This document shows, one piece after another, positions 52,143 to 61,381 of a DNA stretch of 64,000 nucleotides. The stretch is from DATJGR01 sp963780795 (GTDB lineage Bacteria > Pseudomonadota > Gammaproteobacteria > Pseudomonadales > Azotimanducaceae): contig CAWADH010000003.1 of NCBI GenBank assembly GCA_963780795.1, positions 387,389 to 451,388 on the forward strand, read 5' to 3'. The notes below the pieces were generated by a model. The model saw nothing but the letters and a program-made list of their open reading frames with translations. It made no database searches and was not told the DNA's origin. Every line of letters begins with the position of its first letter. The stretch's first letter is position 1. Position numbers and translations under genes: made by a program.

Positions 52143-52601
52143 CTAGTTCTCACGATCCGATCCGAGACTTTTGAGCGCGATGCCGGACGACACGTAGCGA
52201 CCGTGGTCGAGCACCGTATCGATTGCGGTCAGCAACTCGATCGCAAGACGCTGCTTCAGCACGACGCCGTCGGCGCCGGCATCGAGCAACTGCTTAGCGA
52301 AATCCGGCGCGTCGTGGAGCGTCAAAACGATCACCATGACGCGGGTGTCCGTGCGAACCCGACGGATCAACCCTGCCGCATCACCGTCGACCGTCGCCAA
52401 ATCCATGACGATCACGTTCGGCTGCAACCGGACGGCGCCTTCGAGCAGCGAATTGGCATCCGGTACGACGAATACGTTCGTGAACACGCCGCTGAGCAGC
52501 TCGCGAATGCCGGCGACCACGAACTCGTTGCGTTCCGCCAGCAATACGGTCTGCGTTGGCGCGTCAGAAGCGCTCAAAGCGTCGCAACCGCTCGGCAGCA
52601 A
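52143..52601 (-). CDS. Stand-alone receiver domain protein
   Basis: This protein has a CheY-like receiver (TVLLAERNEFVVAGIRELL, the phospho-acceptor Asp in NVIVMDLATVDGD, the Lys in GADGVVLKQRL) and no DNA-binding domain. The acidic pair before the Asp is AE-RN rather than DD, so metal binding and phosphorylation may be weak. The start is uncertain: the frame is open to 52685, which overlaps the next gene; TTG codons near 52601 and 52577 fit better. It lies just upstream of the sulfatase gene on the same strand. Confidence 0.65.
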   Translation of the reverse strand: MLPSGCDALSASDAPTQTVLLAERNEFVVAGIRELLSGVFTNVFVVPDANSLLEGAVRLQPNVIVMDLATVDGDAAGLIRRVRTDTRVMVIVLTLHDAPDFAKQLLDAGADGVVLKQRLAIELLTAIDTVLDHGRYVSSGIALKSLGSDREN

Positions 52602-52626
52602 AGGGTGGGAAGGCGCGCGTGGGAGT

Positions 52627-52911
52627 TCACGGCACCAAGCCGCATTCGAACATTTTGTTCGCGACCGGACCGGCGACCTCGTCAAGAAAGACCTGTCGCA
52701 TCTGCGGATCGCTTTTCAGAATTTGAATTATGTTCTGTTCTTCCTGCGGTTTCGGTTTTCCGCGCGCTTCCCACAACTGTTCGCACGTGGATGCTTGATA
52801 CCTCTGAATGACCTTCTGGGCAGCCATGTCTACCACCGGATACTGTGATGCCGACACTTCGGCCGCTGTCAGCATGGATACGACGACGAACACGAACGAC
52901 TGAACGGTCAC
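52627..52911 (-). CDS. Small periplasmic protein
   Basis: This 94-residue protein has a signal peptide (TVQSFVFVVVSMLTAAEVSAS) and a short helical domain with two Cys (ASTCEQLWEARGKP and NKMFECGLVP). The function is unknown. It ends 26 bases before the possible start of the receiver protein. Confidence 0.65.
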   Translation of the reverse strand: MTVQSFVFVVVSMLTAAEVSASQYPVVDMAAQKVIQRYQASTCEQLWEARGKPKPQEEQNIIQILKSDPQMRQVFLDEVAGPVANKMFECGLVP

Positions 52912-53024
52912 GGCACTTCTCCGTTAGCGCTGCGCGTGCAGATGTAGCGGACACTAGGCTCGGTTGGTGCGCCTGTAACCTCGGAAAACTACTAGCGGAG
53001 CAGGTGGCCGTACGCGTCGCGCCG

Positions 53025-53666
53025 TCAGAATTCGCTCAGTCGGTCGACCAACCCGTACCGCAGCGCGAGCTGAACCATCTCTGCAGTGGTGTGCGCGCCG
53101 AGCATCTGCCGCAATTTCAGACGGTGGAACTCGACCGTGCGGCTCGAAATCGACAGCTCCACCGCGATCTGCTTCGTCAGCTTGCCATTCGCGATGAGTT
53201 GCAGGATCTCGCGTTGGCGCGCGGTCAGCTGCGGCATCCGATGTGCATCGGCGCGATCCCGCGCCTCGATGGAGTCGATCAGCGCAGGCGTGACGTACTC
53301 GCGCCCCGCGAATGCCTCGCGAACGGCCAACGTGAGTTCTTCCGCGGCGGAGTGTTTCAACACGAAGCCGAGCCCGCCGGCCGCCCTCGCGCGTTCGAGA
53401 TATGCCGGGTCGCGGTGCATCGTCAGGAACACCACGCGCACGTTCGGCTGCGACTTTCTGAGTTCGACCACGGCATCGATGCCGTTCATGCGCGGCATGC
53501 CGATGTCCGCGACGATGACATCCGGCTTTTGGTGTTTCGCCGCCGCCAACAGCGCGACGCCATCTTCGACCAGGTCGACCAGCTCGAATTCGTTCTCGAG
53601 CAGGCGGCGCAGCCCCTCAGCGACGATCCGGTGATCGTCAGCGAGCAGCACACGCACGCGGCTCAT
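53025..53666 (-). CDS. NarL/LuxR-type response regulator
   Basis: This 213-residue protein joins a receiver domain (VRVLLADDHRIVAEGLRRLL, Asp in VIVADIGMP) to a GerE/LuxR helix-turn-helix (LTARQREILQLIANGKLTKQIA... SSRTVEFHRLKLRQML). The start at 53666 overlaps the histidine kinase stop by 4 bases, defining a two-component pair. Target genes are unknown; the sulfatase cluster downstream is a plausible one. Confidence 0.92.
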   Translation of the reverse strand: MSRVRVLLADDHRIVAEGLRRLLENEFELVDLVEDGVALLAAAKHQKPDVIVADIGMPRMNGIDAVVELRKSQPNVRVVFLTMHRDPAYLERARAAGGLGFVLKHSAAEELTLAVREAFAGREYVTPALIDSIEARDRADAHRMPQLTARQREILQLIANGKLTKQIAVELSISSRTVEFHRLKLRQMLGAHTTAEMVQLALRYGLVDRLSEF

Positions 53667-55483
53667 CGCGCTGTCGCCGTGAGCGGGATCATCGCGGTCA
53701 CGCGGGTGCCGCGCCCGGGTTCGCTTTCGACCGACAGATGTCCGCCGAGTTGTCGCACGCGTTCCCGCATGCTCGCGAGACCGACACCGCTGCGTTTCTC
53801 CTGTGCAAATCCTTGTCCATCGTCGCGCGCAACCAACTGCAACGCCTCGTCGACGCAATCGAGCGATACATCGACCGTGTTCGCCTGTGCGTGCCGCACG
53901 ACATTGCGCAGCGCCTCCTGCACAACGCGAAATACGCATAGCGCGACGTTCGGTGCGATGTGCTCCGGCACGTCTCCGATGCGTACCTCGACATGCAGGT
54001 CGGAACCGCGCGCGGTGCGGCTGCATTCGGCACGCAAAGCCGCGATTAAGCCGAGATCATCGACGATCGACGGATGCAGCCGATACGACAGATCGTGCAC
54101 GTCTTCGCTGATGCGAATCAGTTCATTTCGCAGCGACCGCGCCGTCGTTGCACCGCTGGGGTCTGCGTGCGACTCCACCTGACTCGCGTCGATCGCGAGC
54201 CGCGCCAACCGTTGGCTGAAATCGTCGTGCAGTTCACCGGCCAGGCGCCGCCGCTCGTCTTCGTGCGCGCTGATGAGCTGTGCGCTCATCCGCAGCACTT
54301 CACCTTCGGCGCGCCGGCGCCGCAGCCGCTGAATCAGCAGCAACACGATCAGCACGGTCTGCACCACAATCACCGCGACGATTGCCAGCACCGTGTTGCG
54401 GTACGCCTCCCACAACGACGGCGGCCGAAAGCGCACCACGGCGTCCGCCGGCAACAAGGACTCGTCGATGCCCCAATGCTCGAGTTCGCGCCAGTCGTAG
54501 GTCGGAGGGGTCGATGGGACCACGACTGTGCGCTCGTACGCGTGGTCGTCGGACAGCACACGCAGCGCGATGTCGGCGAGCAGGGTGGCCGTGCGGCTTT
54601 CGCTGACCAATACGCCGCCGACGAGACCCTGCCCCAACTCGTCCTCGAGGAAGCCGAAAATCGGCGCCGCCGTGACGTTGCGCAGTCTTGCGAGTGCATT
54701 CTCGCGTTCGAACACGACACCGCGACCGTCGACCGTCAACGAGCTATACAGAATTGCGGAGTGCGCAGGCAATCCGCGCACGGCCTTGAGAAGATCGTCG
54801 AACGGCAGCCCATCGAGCCACACGACCTGCAATCGATCGTCGTAGGAAGCGAGTTCGCGACGCAGTGCGCTCACCCAGAACTGGTCGAGTGTGGACGCGC
54901 CGAGGACGATCGCGACGCGCTGCGTGTCGGGCCGCACCCGCAGGATGCCGTCGATCGTGTCGTGAAGCGAAAGTTGCGGTGCCACGATCGCGTCGTCTGG
55001 ACCCACGGTCAGCGATCGCAGGATGCGCTCCTCACCGGCCATCAGACGAGGTGCTGACGGGAAGAGTTCTGCGCGGTGCAAAGTCGAGAACTGTGCCGCT
55101 GGCGCTCCTATGGCGACGATCACGTCGGGTGGCTGGTGCGCGAAGCGCGCATTCAGGAACGCGATGACAGGCGCCGCGCCATCATCTGCGCCGGGCCGGT
55201 CGGCGTCGAGGTCGATCTCGTCGAAGATCACCGCCGCAGCGATACGTTTCGTCAACTCGGCTCGAAAGGACACGGCGATCGGACCGAACGTCGCCGCATC
55301 GCGCGCGAACGAATGGACGATCAGCACGCGTTTCGGTGCAGCCGAGTCGGTGGCATTCGACGCAATCGAGGACAGCAGCCACGCCACCGCAAAGAAGATC
55401 GCCCATCCGTGCGCCTGGACGCTCGCCGGGACCTTTCTCGTTGCAGAAGGCGTAGCCGCTATCTCTTGTGGGACGCGTGCCAT
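53663..55483 (-). CDS. Sensor histidine kinase with ABC-type periplasmic sensor domain
   Basis: This 606-residue protein has an N-terminal signal/anchor segment, a periplasmic domain of about 300 residues like the ABC transporter substrate-binding sensor family (RVLIVHSFARDAATFGPIAVSFRAEL, VDGRGVVFERENAL), a membrane helix (LAIVAVIVVQTVLIVLLLIQR), a HisKA_3 domain with the phospho-acceptor His in RRLAGELHDDFSQRLA, and an HATPase_c domain (RDDGQGF, GVGLASMRERV). It partners with the LuxR regulator and probably senses a small molecule in the periplasm. Confidence 0.92.
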   Translation of the reverse strand: MARVPQEIAATPSATRKVPASVQAHGWAIFFAVAWLLSSIASNATDSAAPKRVLIVHSFARDAATFGPIAVSFRAELTKRIAAAVIFDEIDLDADRPGADDGAAPVIAFLNARFAHQPPDVIVAIGAPAAQFSTLHRAELFPSAPRLMAGEERILRSLTVGPDDAIVAPQLSLHDTIDGILRVRPDTQRVAIVLGASTLDQFWVSALRRELASYDDRLQVVWLDGLPFDDLLKAVRGLPAHSAILYSSLTVDGRGVVFERENALARLRNVTAAPIFGFLEDELGQGLVGGVLVSESRTATLLADIALRVLSDDHAYERTVVVPSTPPTYDWRELEHWGIDESLLPADAVVRFRPPSLWEAYRNTVLAIVAVIVVQTVLIVLLLIQRLRRRRAEGEVLRMSAQLISAHEDERRRLAGELHDDFSQRLARLAIDASQVESHADPSGATTARSLRNELIRISEDVHDLSYRLHPSIVDDLGLIAALRAECSRTARGSDLHVEVRIGDVPEHIAPNVALCVFRVVQEALRNVVRHAQANTVDVSLDCVDEALQLVARDDGQGFAQEKRSGVGLASMRERVRQLGGHLSVESEPGRGTRVTAMIPLTATAR

Positions 55484-55626
55484 CTATACCCGTGCCGCGG
55501 TCGTCGATCCAGCACGCTGGACACCATTGCCTCACGGCAACGAATCCATTCACGGGCGATTGGCTCGAATCGCACCTCGTCACCATTGTTCGCTCGATTT
55601 GGTATGCGGTTACCTCCTGCTCCGAA

Positions 55627-55762
55627 TGGCGGGGCGGACGGGGCTCGAACTCGGAAGGTGTGCGCGCTACAGCTCGCAGTAGCACGTAACTCTCTGATTG
55701 GACTAGTTCTCGGTGCTGCAGCGCGCTACAGCGTTCGCAGGATTGGGCCGTTTTTGGGTCCG
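55627..55762 (+). repeat. Dispersed ~137-bp repeat, copy A (tRNA-end-like)
   Basis: The left end, read on the minus strand, is TTCGAGCCCCGTCCGC-CCCG-CCA, matching a tRNA from the T-loop to CCA, without its T-stem partner. The middle forms an inverted repeat near GCGCGCTACAGC and GCTGCAGCGCGC, and the right end has two GGG(T)CCG-type direct repeats. It matches the copy at 61939-62075 along its whole length. It probably is an attachment-site-derived repeat. Confidence 0.7.
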
Positions 55763-56070
55763 CCGTCGTTCAACGCTACCACCGGCGACGAGCATCCTGA
55801 GGCAACAGAGGCCAGTGATCACGTCCCAGGTGTTTTCGGTCACGCCGACCCACGTTGGAGCAACGAAATCGGAATAGCCAACAACACGTCCTCGATCCTG
55901 TTCACGCCCGAGTCTCTCACCCCCCCCAACATTTCCGCAGATGTTCCACAATCGGCTTGGCTCGCATTCCGGGGGGGTCGATTCTCGCCAAGCTCCGTTC
56001 CAGCGACACTACCCCTTATCCAAACTGTCAGCGGGAGCCACGTCTACAACCTGAAACGTAAGCTTCGCCG
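55763..56070. other. Region between repeat copy A and the DUF1254 gene
   Basis: About 310 bases with no recognised gene or hairpin strong enough to call. Open frames present are Ser/Thr/Pro-rich and look non-coding. Confidence 0.4.
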
Positions 56071-57513
56071 TTACTTCGCTACCACCAAGCCCGGCGGCTT
56101 CCAGGTGCCGGCACCGGCCGGCAGGATCGAAGGCGGCGTGTCTTTGGGCCAATACAGGCGCATCACCAGATAGATGGTGTCGTTCGGGGCCGGCAACCAA
56201 TTTGCTTCCAGCGCTTTGCCGGGTGAGTCGTTCTGTATGTACAGCGTCAGTGAGCCGTCGGGGTTCTTCTGCATCGAAGGCAACATGGGCGAGTTGATCA
56301 AGTAGCGATTAATCGGGTTCTTGATTAGGAATTGGCTTTTGCCGTCGTACATCGTGACCGACCAGAACGCGTTCACGGGTGGTAACTGGCCGGGTGCGAA
56401 GGTGATCGTGTACTTGTGCTTGCTGCCGTCGAGCGGTTCGCCTTTGGCGTCCGATCGCGTGTAGGGATACATGGCCTCCACGGCGTCGTTGCCATAAAGG
56501 CCGCCTTTGGCAGCCCCCGCGCGCATCAACCAGTTGCCGTTGTAGAACGATTCGTCGCCGAAGAACGCGCCAACATTCCAGCCATTGATTTGCTTCATTC
56601 CGCTGGACAGCCACTCATCTACCTTGTCGTCACCCTCTTTCATTGCCAGCAGGAATGCGGCCTTGTGTTCGAGCGACAGATCCTTGAACTCGAAAGTCTT
56701 GCCAGGACCGATGCCGATGCTCGCAAGTTTGACGCGGATCGCCTTGTCCCTCGACGTGACCGGAACGTATTGCAGGGCAGCGTCGAGATACTGGAAGAAA
56801 TTCTCCTTGATCCCGGCGGTCGTCGCGGGGAGGAAATCGATCTTCGGCGCGGCCGGTGGTGCCGGTTTCTTCAGGAAGGCGGACAGCGACTGCGCCTTGT
56901 AGCCGGACTGAATTTTCTCGACGCTCGAGATGTCGGCGGGATTGAAGAGCTGCGTGCGGAAGAGCGCGAGTGTGAACGGCGTCGTCGACTGAAACACCCG
57001 CTTGATTCCCGCGGGCTTTTCACTTTTCCAGTCGGGGCCGACCACAAGATAGTCGCCAGCCTCGTTCCCAGTGGCGCGGCTGCCGATGTAGCCATAGTTG
57101 TAGGTGTTGCCGTCGATGAACTGGACTGCGTAATAGCGATCTTTCTCGACCGTCGGTACCGAAATGACCATCGGCTCTGCGCGCAGATCCAGCCAAACGA
57201 ATGAGTAAGGCGTGTCGCTGTTGGGCGTGATGACGGCCGTATCTTCCGGTGTCGCAACGCGATGCTCATTTTGAATTTGATTGAAGGGCGCCTTGAATTG
57301 CCCGGAGTTCTTGTCCACGGCGAACTCTTGCATCACCGCATAGTTCATGACCAGCGGCAGACCGTAGATGAACCCCTCCTCCGCGATCGCTTTGGTTTCG
57401 GCCACGCTCGGCGGCGCGACGGCGCCTGTTGCGGCGTGTAGGAGGCTCGCATTCAGAACCGCCGAAGCGAAGACGGCGAGGCATTTCATACGCATTGGGA
57501 ATCTCGAATCCAT
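56071..57513 (-). CDS. DUF1254/DUF1214 family exported protein
   Basis: This 480-residue protein has a signal peptide (CLAVFASAVLNASLLHAA), an N-terminal DUF1254 domain (AIAEEGFIYGLPLVMNYAVM, ITPNSDTPYSFVWLDLRAEP) and a C-terminal DUF1214 domain (TITFAPGQLPPVNAFWSVTMYD, IQNDSPGKALEANWLPAP, LVMRLYWP). The family is periplasmic or outer-membrane associated with no established biochemistry. The ATG follows AAGGTG by 5 bases. A fragment of a second family member lies at 63.6 kb. Confidence 0.88.
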   Translation of the reverse strand: MDSRFPMRMKCLAVFASAVLNASLLHAATGAVAPPSVAETKAIAEEGFIYGLPLVMNYAVMQEFAVDKNSGQFKAPFNQIQNEHRVATPEDTAVITPNSDTPYSFVWLDLRAEPMVISVPTVEKDRYYAVQFIDGNTYNYGYIGSRATGNEAGDYLVVGPDWKSEKPAGIKRVFQSTTPFTLALFRTQLFNPADISSVEKIQSGYKAQSLSAFLKKPAPPAAPKIDFLPATTAGIKENFFQYLDAALQYVPVTSRDKAIRVKLASIGIGPGKTFEFKDLSLEHKAAFLLAMKEGDDKVDEWLSSGMKQINGWNVGAFFGDESFYNGNWLMRAGAAKGGLYGNDAVEAMYPYTRSDAKGEPLDGSKHKYTITFAPGQLPPVNAFWSVTMYDGKSQFLIKNPINRYLINSPMLPSMQKNPDGSLTLYIQNDSPGKALEANWLPAPNDTIYLVMRLYWPKDTPPSILPAGAGTWKPPGLVVAK

Positions 57514-57832
57514 ATTTGCACCTTGAGAATAAGGAGGTCTTCCGGACTACGGTGCGGTCGGGGGCCCGACCAGCTCCAAACATTTCGGGCGCCATTCAAC
57601 CGCACTCCGCCAGAAAGGAGTAGACCTTGATTTGCGGCCGGCTCTAGCTCTGTCATCGACGAAAGCCCGGGTCAATGTTCGAGATCGGCGCAGGTGCATC
57701 GCGTCACCTGCCGATGGAATTCCCGCGTGTCACACCTGCCGCGATGGATCAGGTAGAGGGTATCTCCGGCGTCTTGCGGATGATCGGTGTGTTCATTCGT
57801 GACGTTGTCCCGAGATTTGCAAACGGAGCGGC
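57514..57832. other. Intergenic region
   Basis: About 320 bases between the TIR-TPR gene and the DUF1254 gene on the same strand. It holds the promoter side of the DUF1254 gene; no gene or repeat is seen. Confidence 0.4.
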
Positions 57833-59806
57833 TTAAATCATCCGGCAGAAGGGTGGCGCTGCCTTTTCATCACAGACATCGGGCTTGGTCTGAGTTGCCT
57901 TCCAATACTTCATGAGGCCAAGTTGCTCTGCCACCAGCGGGAAGCCCGGATCGCTCAAGGTTGCGCGCATGCTCGGATACCAAAATATCGATGGCCCGGG
58001 GTATTCCTGGGTCGCTAACCGGGCCGCAATCTGGAAAGCCTCGGGGACGGCGCCGAGATCCGCGAGCAGCCTCGCAACTGCAGCGTTCTGCTGATCTCGA
58101 GGTAGTGCAAGAAGCGTCTGAACGGCTTCAGGCTTCGCCCCAACGTTTCGGGATGTCACTGCGGCATACCCTTTCAAGAGGGCTGCGCGCAGCTCTGCGG
58201 GCAATGGTAATTTGGGGTCGAGCAGAGCGTTGGCGTCACCTGTCTGGGTTACCTCGTACACCTTGACCCTCTCGGCAGAACCGGAATCTGGAGCTAAGTC
58301 GATGGCCGCGTTGAACACCGGCTTCGCCTCCTCAGGCTTCCCCGCCGCCACGAGCGCATCGGCCAATGTGAGAGGCGTATACAGGTAAAGCGCGAGCGTG
58401 TCGTTGGCCCGGCGCAATCGTGCGACTGCGTCAGCGATCCGACCGACGTTCAACAGCATCGCGCCGTATTGATGATACTCGCACCCGCAATCCAGTCGCT
58501 GGGCCGCGACGGCGCGCGTCAACAAGCCTTCCCGCGCGATCCAGTCGTAACGATCGATCAGCATGGATTTGATATACAACGCCTCACTGTTCTTAGCGTC
58601 GATAGCCACCGCGCGGTCGGCCGCTTGACGCCCACTCGCGAGCGCTTCCTCGGCGACCTGACTATTGTCCGCGCTTCGTGAAACTTTCCAGAATCCGCCG
58701 GCGACCGCCGCCCAACCCCAGGAGAAGTCCGGAACGGCAGCGACGACCCGTTGCGCAGGAACCAAGGCTTTACGCCCCTCCTCCAAAATGGGGTCCCAAA
58801 ACCCCTGGCAGAATTGCATGTAATCCCTGAGAACGGGATCAGGCAGCGGCTCGTGATAGGTGGAGGCTCCGAACAGTCCGCAGCGGACCACATTGCCGGC
58901 ATCCACGGCAATGTGGCGTGGCACTCTTGCCACCTCATTTCCGTCGTAGTTGAAGCTATCACCCCATAGGGTCGCGCCGGATCGCTCGTTCGTCAGGCGT
59001 GTGATGACACGGATGGTCTGACCGTCTCGCTGGATTGTCCCTCCCAACGCATAGGCAGGCGCCGCGCCTGGCGTTGGGGTTGACGCGGTCGAGACGCCGA
59101 CGACGCCGTCGGCGTTGAACGCCGCCGCAATCTCGGCGTCCACGGTGTCGCGAATGGTTGCAGGCAAGTCTGCGGATAGCAGTTGGAAGCCGGCCAAGCG
59201 CACCGTCATGCCGTGCGCCACCGCAGGGGGCGATCGAAACCACCACCACGCCCCGCCAACCATCAATAGCACAAGCAAACCGGCGGCGGCGGCAATCGCC
59301 GTGCGACGTCGCGCGGATGAAGCCTCGCGGTGGAGAGCGGGTGCAGCAGCTGATGCGGGAATTGGCTGCGCGCCGGAAATCTGCCCGATGCGGCCGACGA
59401 GCGAGTCGATCGCCCTATCCCATCCCTCGAAGGCGTCGATCCACTGGCGCGTCGAAAACTCGTACGCAAAGGCGTCACTCGGCTCGACGTCCTCGATCCT
59501 GAGCGCGATGACCGGCACGCGGAAACGGCTGGCGAGCGAGAGTTCCTTCTTGATCTCGTCGCTATTGTTCGCTGCCTCGGAGAACACGAGAACCATCGCG
59601 CGTGATGCGCGAAGGGACCGGACAATCGCTTCCTGGTAATTCTCGCCCGGCGCGACGTCGCGGGCTGATATCCAGCAATTGATGCCGCGACTCTCGATTG
59701 CCCTGCAGACCGCCAGCGCCTGCTTGCGGTCGGTAGTTGCATAGCTGACGAACGCCGGGCAGATAATTCGGCGATCTTGGCCGCCGACTGGTTCCGGTTC
59801 GTTCAC
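57833..59806 (-). CDS. TIR domain - membrane helix - TPR-like protein
   Basis: This 657-residue protein has an N-terminal TIR_2 domain (PAFVSYATTDRKQALAVCRA, GINCWISARDVAPGENYQEAI, VLVFSEAANNSDEIKKELSLA, with a Glu at the TIR NADase position), a single membrane helix (RTAIAAAAGLLVLLMVGGAWWWF), a domain resembling FlgO or TolB N-terminal families (LGGTIQRDGQTIRVITRLTN), and a helical C-terminal half of TPR-like repeats. The arrangement resembles adenylate-cyclase-associated TIR/TPR proteins of proteobacteria. The start is the GTG at 59806, after AAGGGG; a TTG further upstream is possible. A defence or signalling role is inferred only. Confidence 0.8.
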   Translation of the reverse strand: MNEPEPVGGQDRRIICPAFVSYATTDRKQALAVCRAIESRGINCWISARDVAPGENYQEAIVRSLRASRAMVLVFSEAANNSDEIKKELSLASRFRVPVIALRIEDVEPSDAFAYEFSTRQWIDAFEGWDRAIDSLVGRIGQISGAQPIPASAAAPALHREASSARRRTAIAAAAGLLVLLMVGGAWWWFRSPPAVAHGMTVRLAGFQLLSADLPATIRDTVDAEIAAAFNADGVVGVSTASTPTPGAAPAYALGGTIQRDGQTIRVITRLTNERSGATLWGDSFNYDGNEVARVPRHIAVDAGNVVRCGLFGASTYHEPLPDPVLRDYMQFCQGFWDPILEEGRKALVPAQRVVAAVPDFSWGWAAVAGGFWKVSRSADNSQVAEEALASGRQAADRAVAIDAKNSEALYIKSMLIDRYDWIAREGLLTRAVAAQRLDCGCEYHQYGAMLLNVGRIADAVARLRRANDTLALYLYTPLTLADALVAAGKPEEAKPVFNAAIDLAPDSGSAERVKVYEVTQTGDANALLDPKLPLPAELRAALLKGYAAVTSRNVGAKPEAVQTLLALPRDQQNAAVARLLADLGAVPEAFQIAARLATQEYPGPSIFWYPSMRATLSDPGFPLVAEQLGLMKYWKATQTKPDVCDEKAAPPFCRMI

Positions 59807-59955
59807 GGCTTGCCCCTTGAGGACCAAAAACTTACGAGATTTCGACGTCAATGAGAAGCTCAATCGAAGTGCAGCCTGCCTGGTGTCAGCTATCCACCAA
59901 TAGCGGACTTCCGCATGGAGTTCAGGTTAAGGCTTTGGGGCAGATTTCTTAGCGG

Positions 59956-60281
59956 TTGCCGACACTTCTGGACGACGTCGTCAAAGTGCTTCGCGCCATG
60001 CCTCGACCAATTCGTGGCGGGGCGATGTTTCAGAACCCGTATGGCGATGCGTATCTGCTATCACCTGAATCGTTCGTTCCGGAAAGCACACAAGGGAGCC
60101 AACTGAAACTCGAGTACAACACAACGGCCAATGGCGATTGATGTACGTGGCGAAGTTCGAAGAAGGAATCTATGCACTTCACGCATTTCGAAAGACGACG
60201 CAAAGGACTTCACCGGCCGACATCGAAGTTACGCGCAACCGCTTGCGCGACCTGATTAAGGAGCGACGAAGAAATGGTTAG
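59956..60281 (+). pseudogene. HigB-type toxin, degraded
   Basis: The last segment, from the ATG at 60141, reads MYVAKFEEGIYALHAFRKTT, then DIEVTRNRLRDLIKERRRNG, the C-terminal half of Gp49-like HigB toxins. Upstream remnants (LLDDVVKVLRAMPRPIRGGA at 59956 and on) are in another frame, and the central region needs at least two frame changes to join. The stop overlaps the antitoxin ATG by 8 bases, as in intact higBA operons. Confidence 0.72.
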
Positions 60282-60573
60282 TATCAAAAAGGGATCCGAC
60301 AACGTCTTCACCGATCTCGGGTTCGACGATGCGGAAGCGCAATCGTTGCAGCGAAAAGCTGATGCCATCATCGCGATCGAACGCGCCATGAAGGCGCACC
60401 ACATGTCGCAGGCCGCCGCTGCCAAGATCATGAACGTGTCGCGCGCGCGCCTGAATCAGATGCTCCGCGGAAAAGTGGAAGGCGTCACCTTCGATCGAAT
60501 CCTACAGATGGCAGATGCGATCGGCGTGAAAGCGAAGGTGAACTACAAACAGCCTCGAGCCAAGGCAGGTTGA
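60274..60573 (+). CDS. HigA/XRE-family antitoxin
   Basis: This 99-residue protein has a short N-terminal region (NVFTDLGFDDAEAQSLQRKADAI) and a helix-turn-helix domain (KAHHMSQAAAAKIMNVSRARLNQMLRGKVEGVTFDRILQMADAIG), the pattern of phage-type HigA antitoxins. Such antitoxins bind and silence their own operon. Its toxin partner upstream is degraded, so it is an orphan. A broken second copy is at 61500. GGAG lies 9 bases before the ATG. Confidence 0.85.
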   Translation: MVSIKKGSDNVFTDLGFDDAEAQSLQRKADAIIAIERAMKAHHMSQAAAAKIMNVSRARLNQMLRGKVEGVTFDRILQMADAIGVKAKVNYKQPRAKAG

Positions 60574-60646
60574 TACTCGTGACCAGCCCCTTAGCGACGT
60601 CGTTAGTGAGTTCGGACGCTGAAGTTGCGGACCACGCAACGTGATC

Positions 60647-60675
60647 GGGACAAAATTGGGTCCGTTTTGGGTCCG
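60647..60675 (+). repeat. Partial copy of the dispersed repeat, right end
   Basis: The sequence GGGACAAAATTGGGTCCG with a second GGGTCCG 3 bases on matches the right ends of the 137-bp copies. It lies just downstream of the HigA gene, within a stretch (about 60590-60675) that is also similar to 61800-61890. Confidence 0.6.
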
Positions 60676-60717
60676 AGGTGCCGCAGTTAGGTTCCTCATG
60701 CCGCACTGCGATGCTCG

Positions 60718-61128
60718 TTACACCGAACCAGTCGCGCACTCATCCAAGAATCGACGGAGTGAGAGTATCCGAGTCCCTCGGAACTTCTCGAGATCCAGCA
60801 TTGCCCGATCACCCGTCACGATGACGTCCGCGTGAGCAGTCAAAGCGCATTCGAGGACGCGGTTGTCGGGATCGTCCTTCAAGACTTTCAGTTTCTTACG
60901 AGGCGCTACGACGTCCGCCAAGTCCGACAAAAACACTGCCGCTCTGGCCAACTCCTCCGGGTCCTTCGAGAATTTTTTTGCCAAAACGCCGAGCACTTCG
61001 TGAATGATTTCCCTGGAGAGACAGAGATTCACTCGTCCATCAATCACCAAGTCGATGGCACGTTCGGCTTGGCCGCCGGGGATCGCGAGCGCCGACACGA
61101 AGATGTTGCTGTCGAAGACTGCTTTCAA
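60718..61128 (-). CDS. PIN-domain toxin (VapC-like, COG1569)
   Basis: This 136-residue protein has the PIN-domain acidic residues: Asp in KAVFDSNIFVSALAI, Glu in SREIIHEVLGVLAKKF, Asp in DDPDNRVLECAL and the last in ADVIVTGDRAML. It is a likely ribonuclease toxin. The start is a TTG at 61128, overlapping the antitoxin stop as TTGA; GGAG lies directly before it. It pairs with the RHH gene upstream. Confidence 0.87.
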   Translation of the reverse strand: MKAVFDSNIFVSALAIPGGQAERAIDLVIDGRVNLCLSREIIHEVLGVLAKKFSKDPEELARAAVFLSDLADVVAPRKKLKVLKDDPDNRVLECALTAHADVIVTGDRAMLDLEKFRGTRILSLRRFLDECATGSV

Positions 61129-61361
61129 CTCCGAAGCAAGCGCCGCAGTTCACGCTCGGAGAGCACACCTTTGTCTCGCGCACGTGTCGACCAGTATCCC
61201 TGCAAATCGCGAAACTCTGCGCGTAGGCGCGACTTCTTCAAGGCGCGCAGGGCATCCTGAACCACCGCGCTCAACGACTTGTTCTCGTCTCGAGCAATGG
61301 CTTCTGCTTCTGCAGCAAGGTCCGCTGGCAAAGAAATGGCCTTTTTTACGGCTCTGCTCAC
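61125..61361 (-). CDS. Ribbon-helix-helix (CopG-type) antitoxin
   Basis: This 78-residue protein has an N-terminal ribbon-helix-helix (VKKAISLPADLAAEAEAIARDENKSLSAVVQDALRAL) and a charged tail that probably binds the toxin. The GTG at 61361 is chosen because GGAG lies 7 bases upstream; the frame is open beyond 61379, but that passes through the operator. It overlaps the PIN gene by 4 bases. RHH antitoxins repress their own promoter. Confidence 0.83.
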   Translation of the reverse strand: MSRAVKKAISLPADLAAEAEAIARDENKSLSAVVQDALRALKKSRLRAEFRDLQGYWSTRARDKGVLSERELRRLLRS

Positions 61362-61381
61362 GGTGAAACTCCAAAACATCG

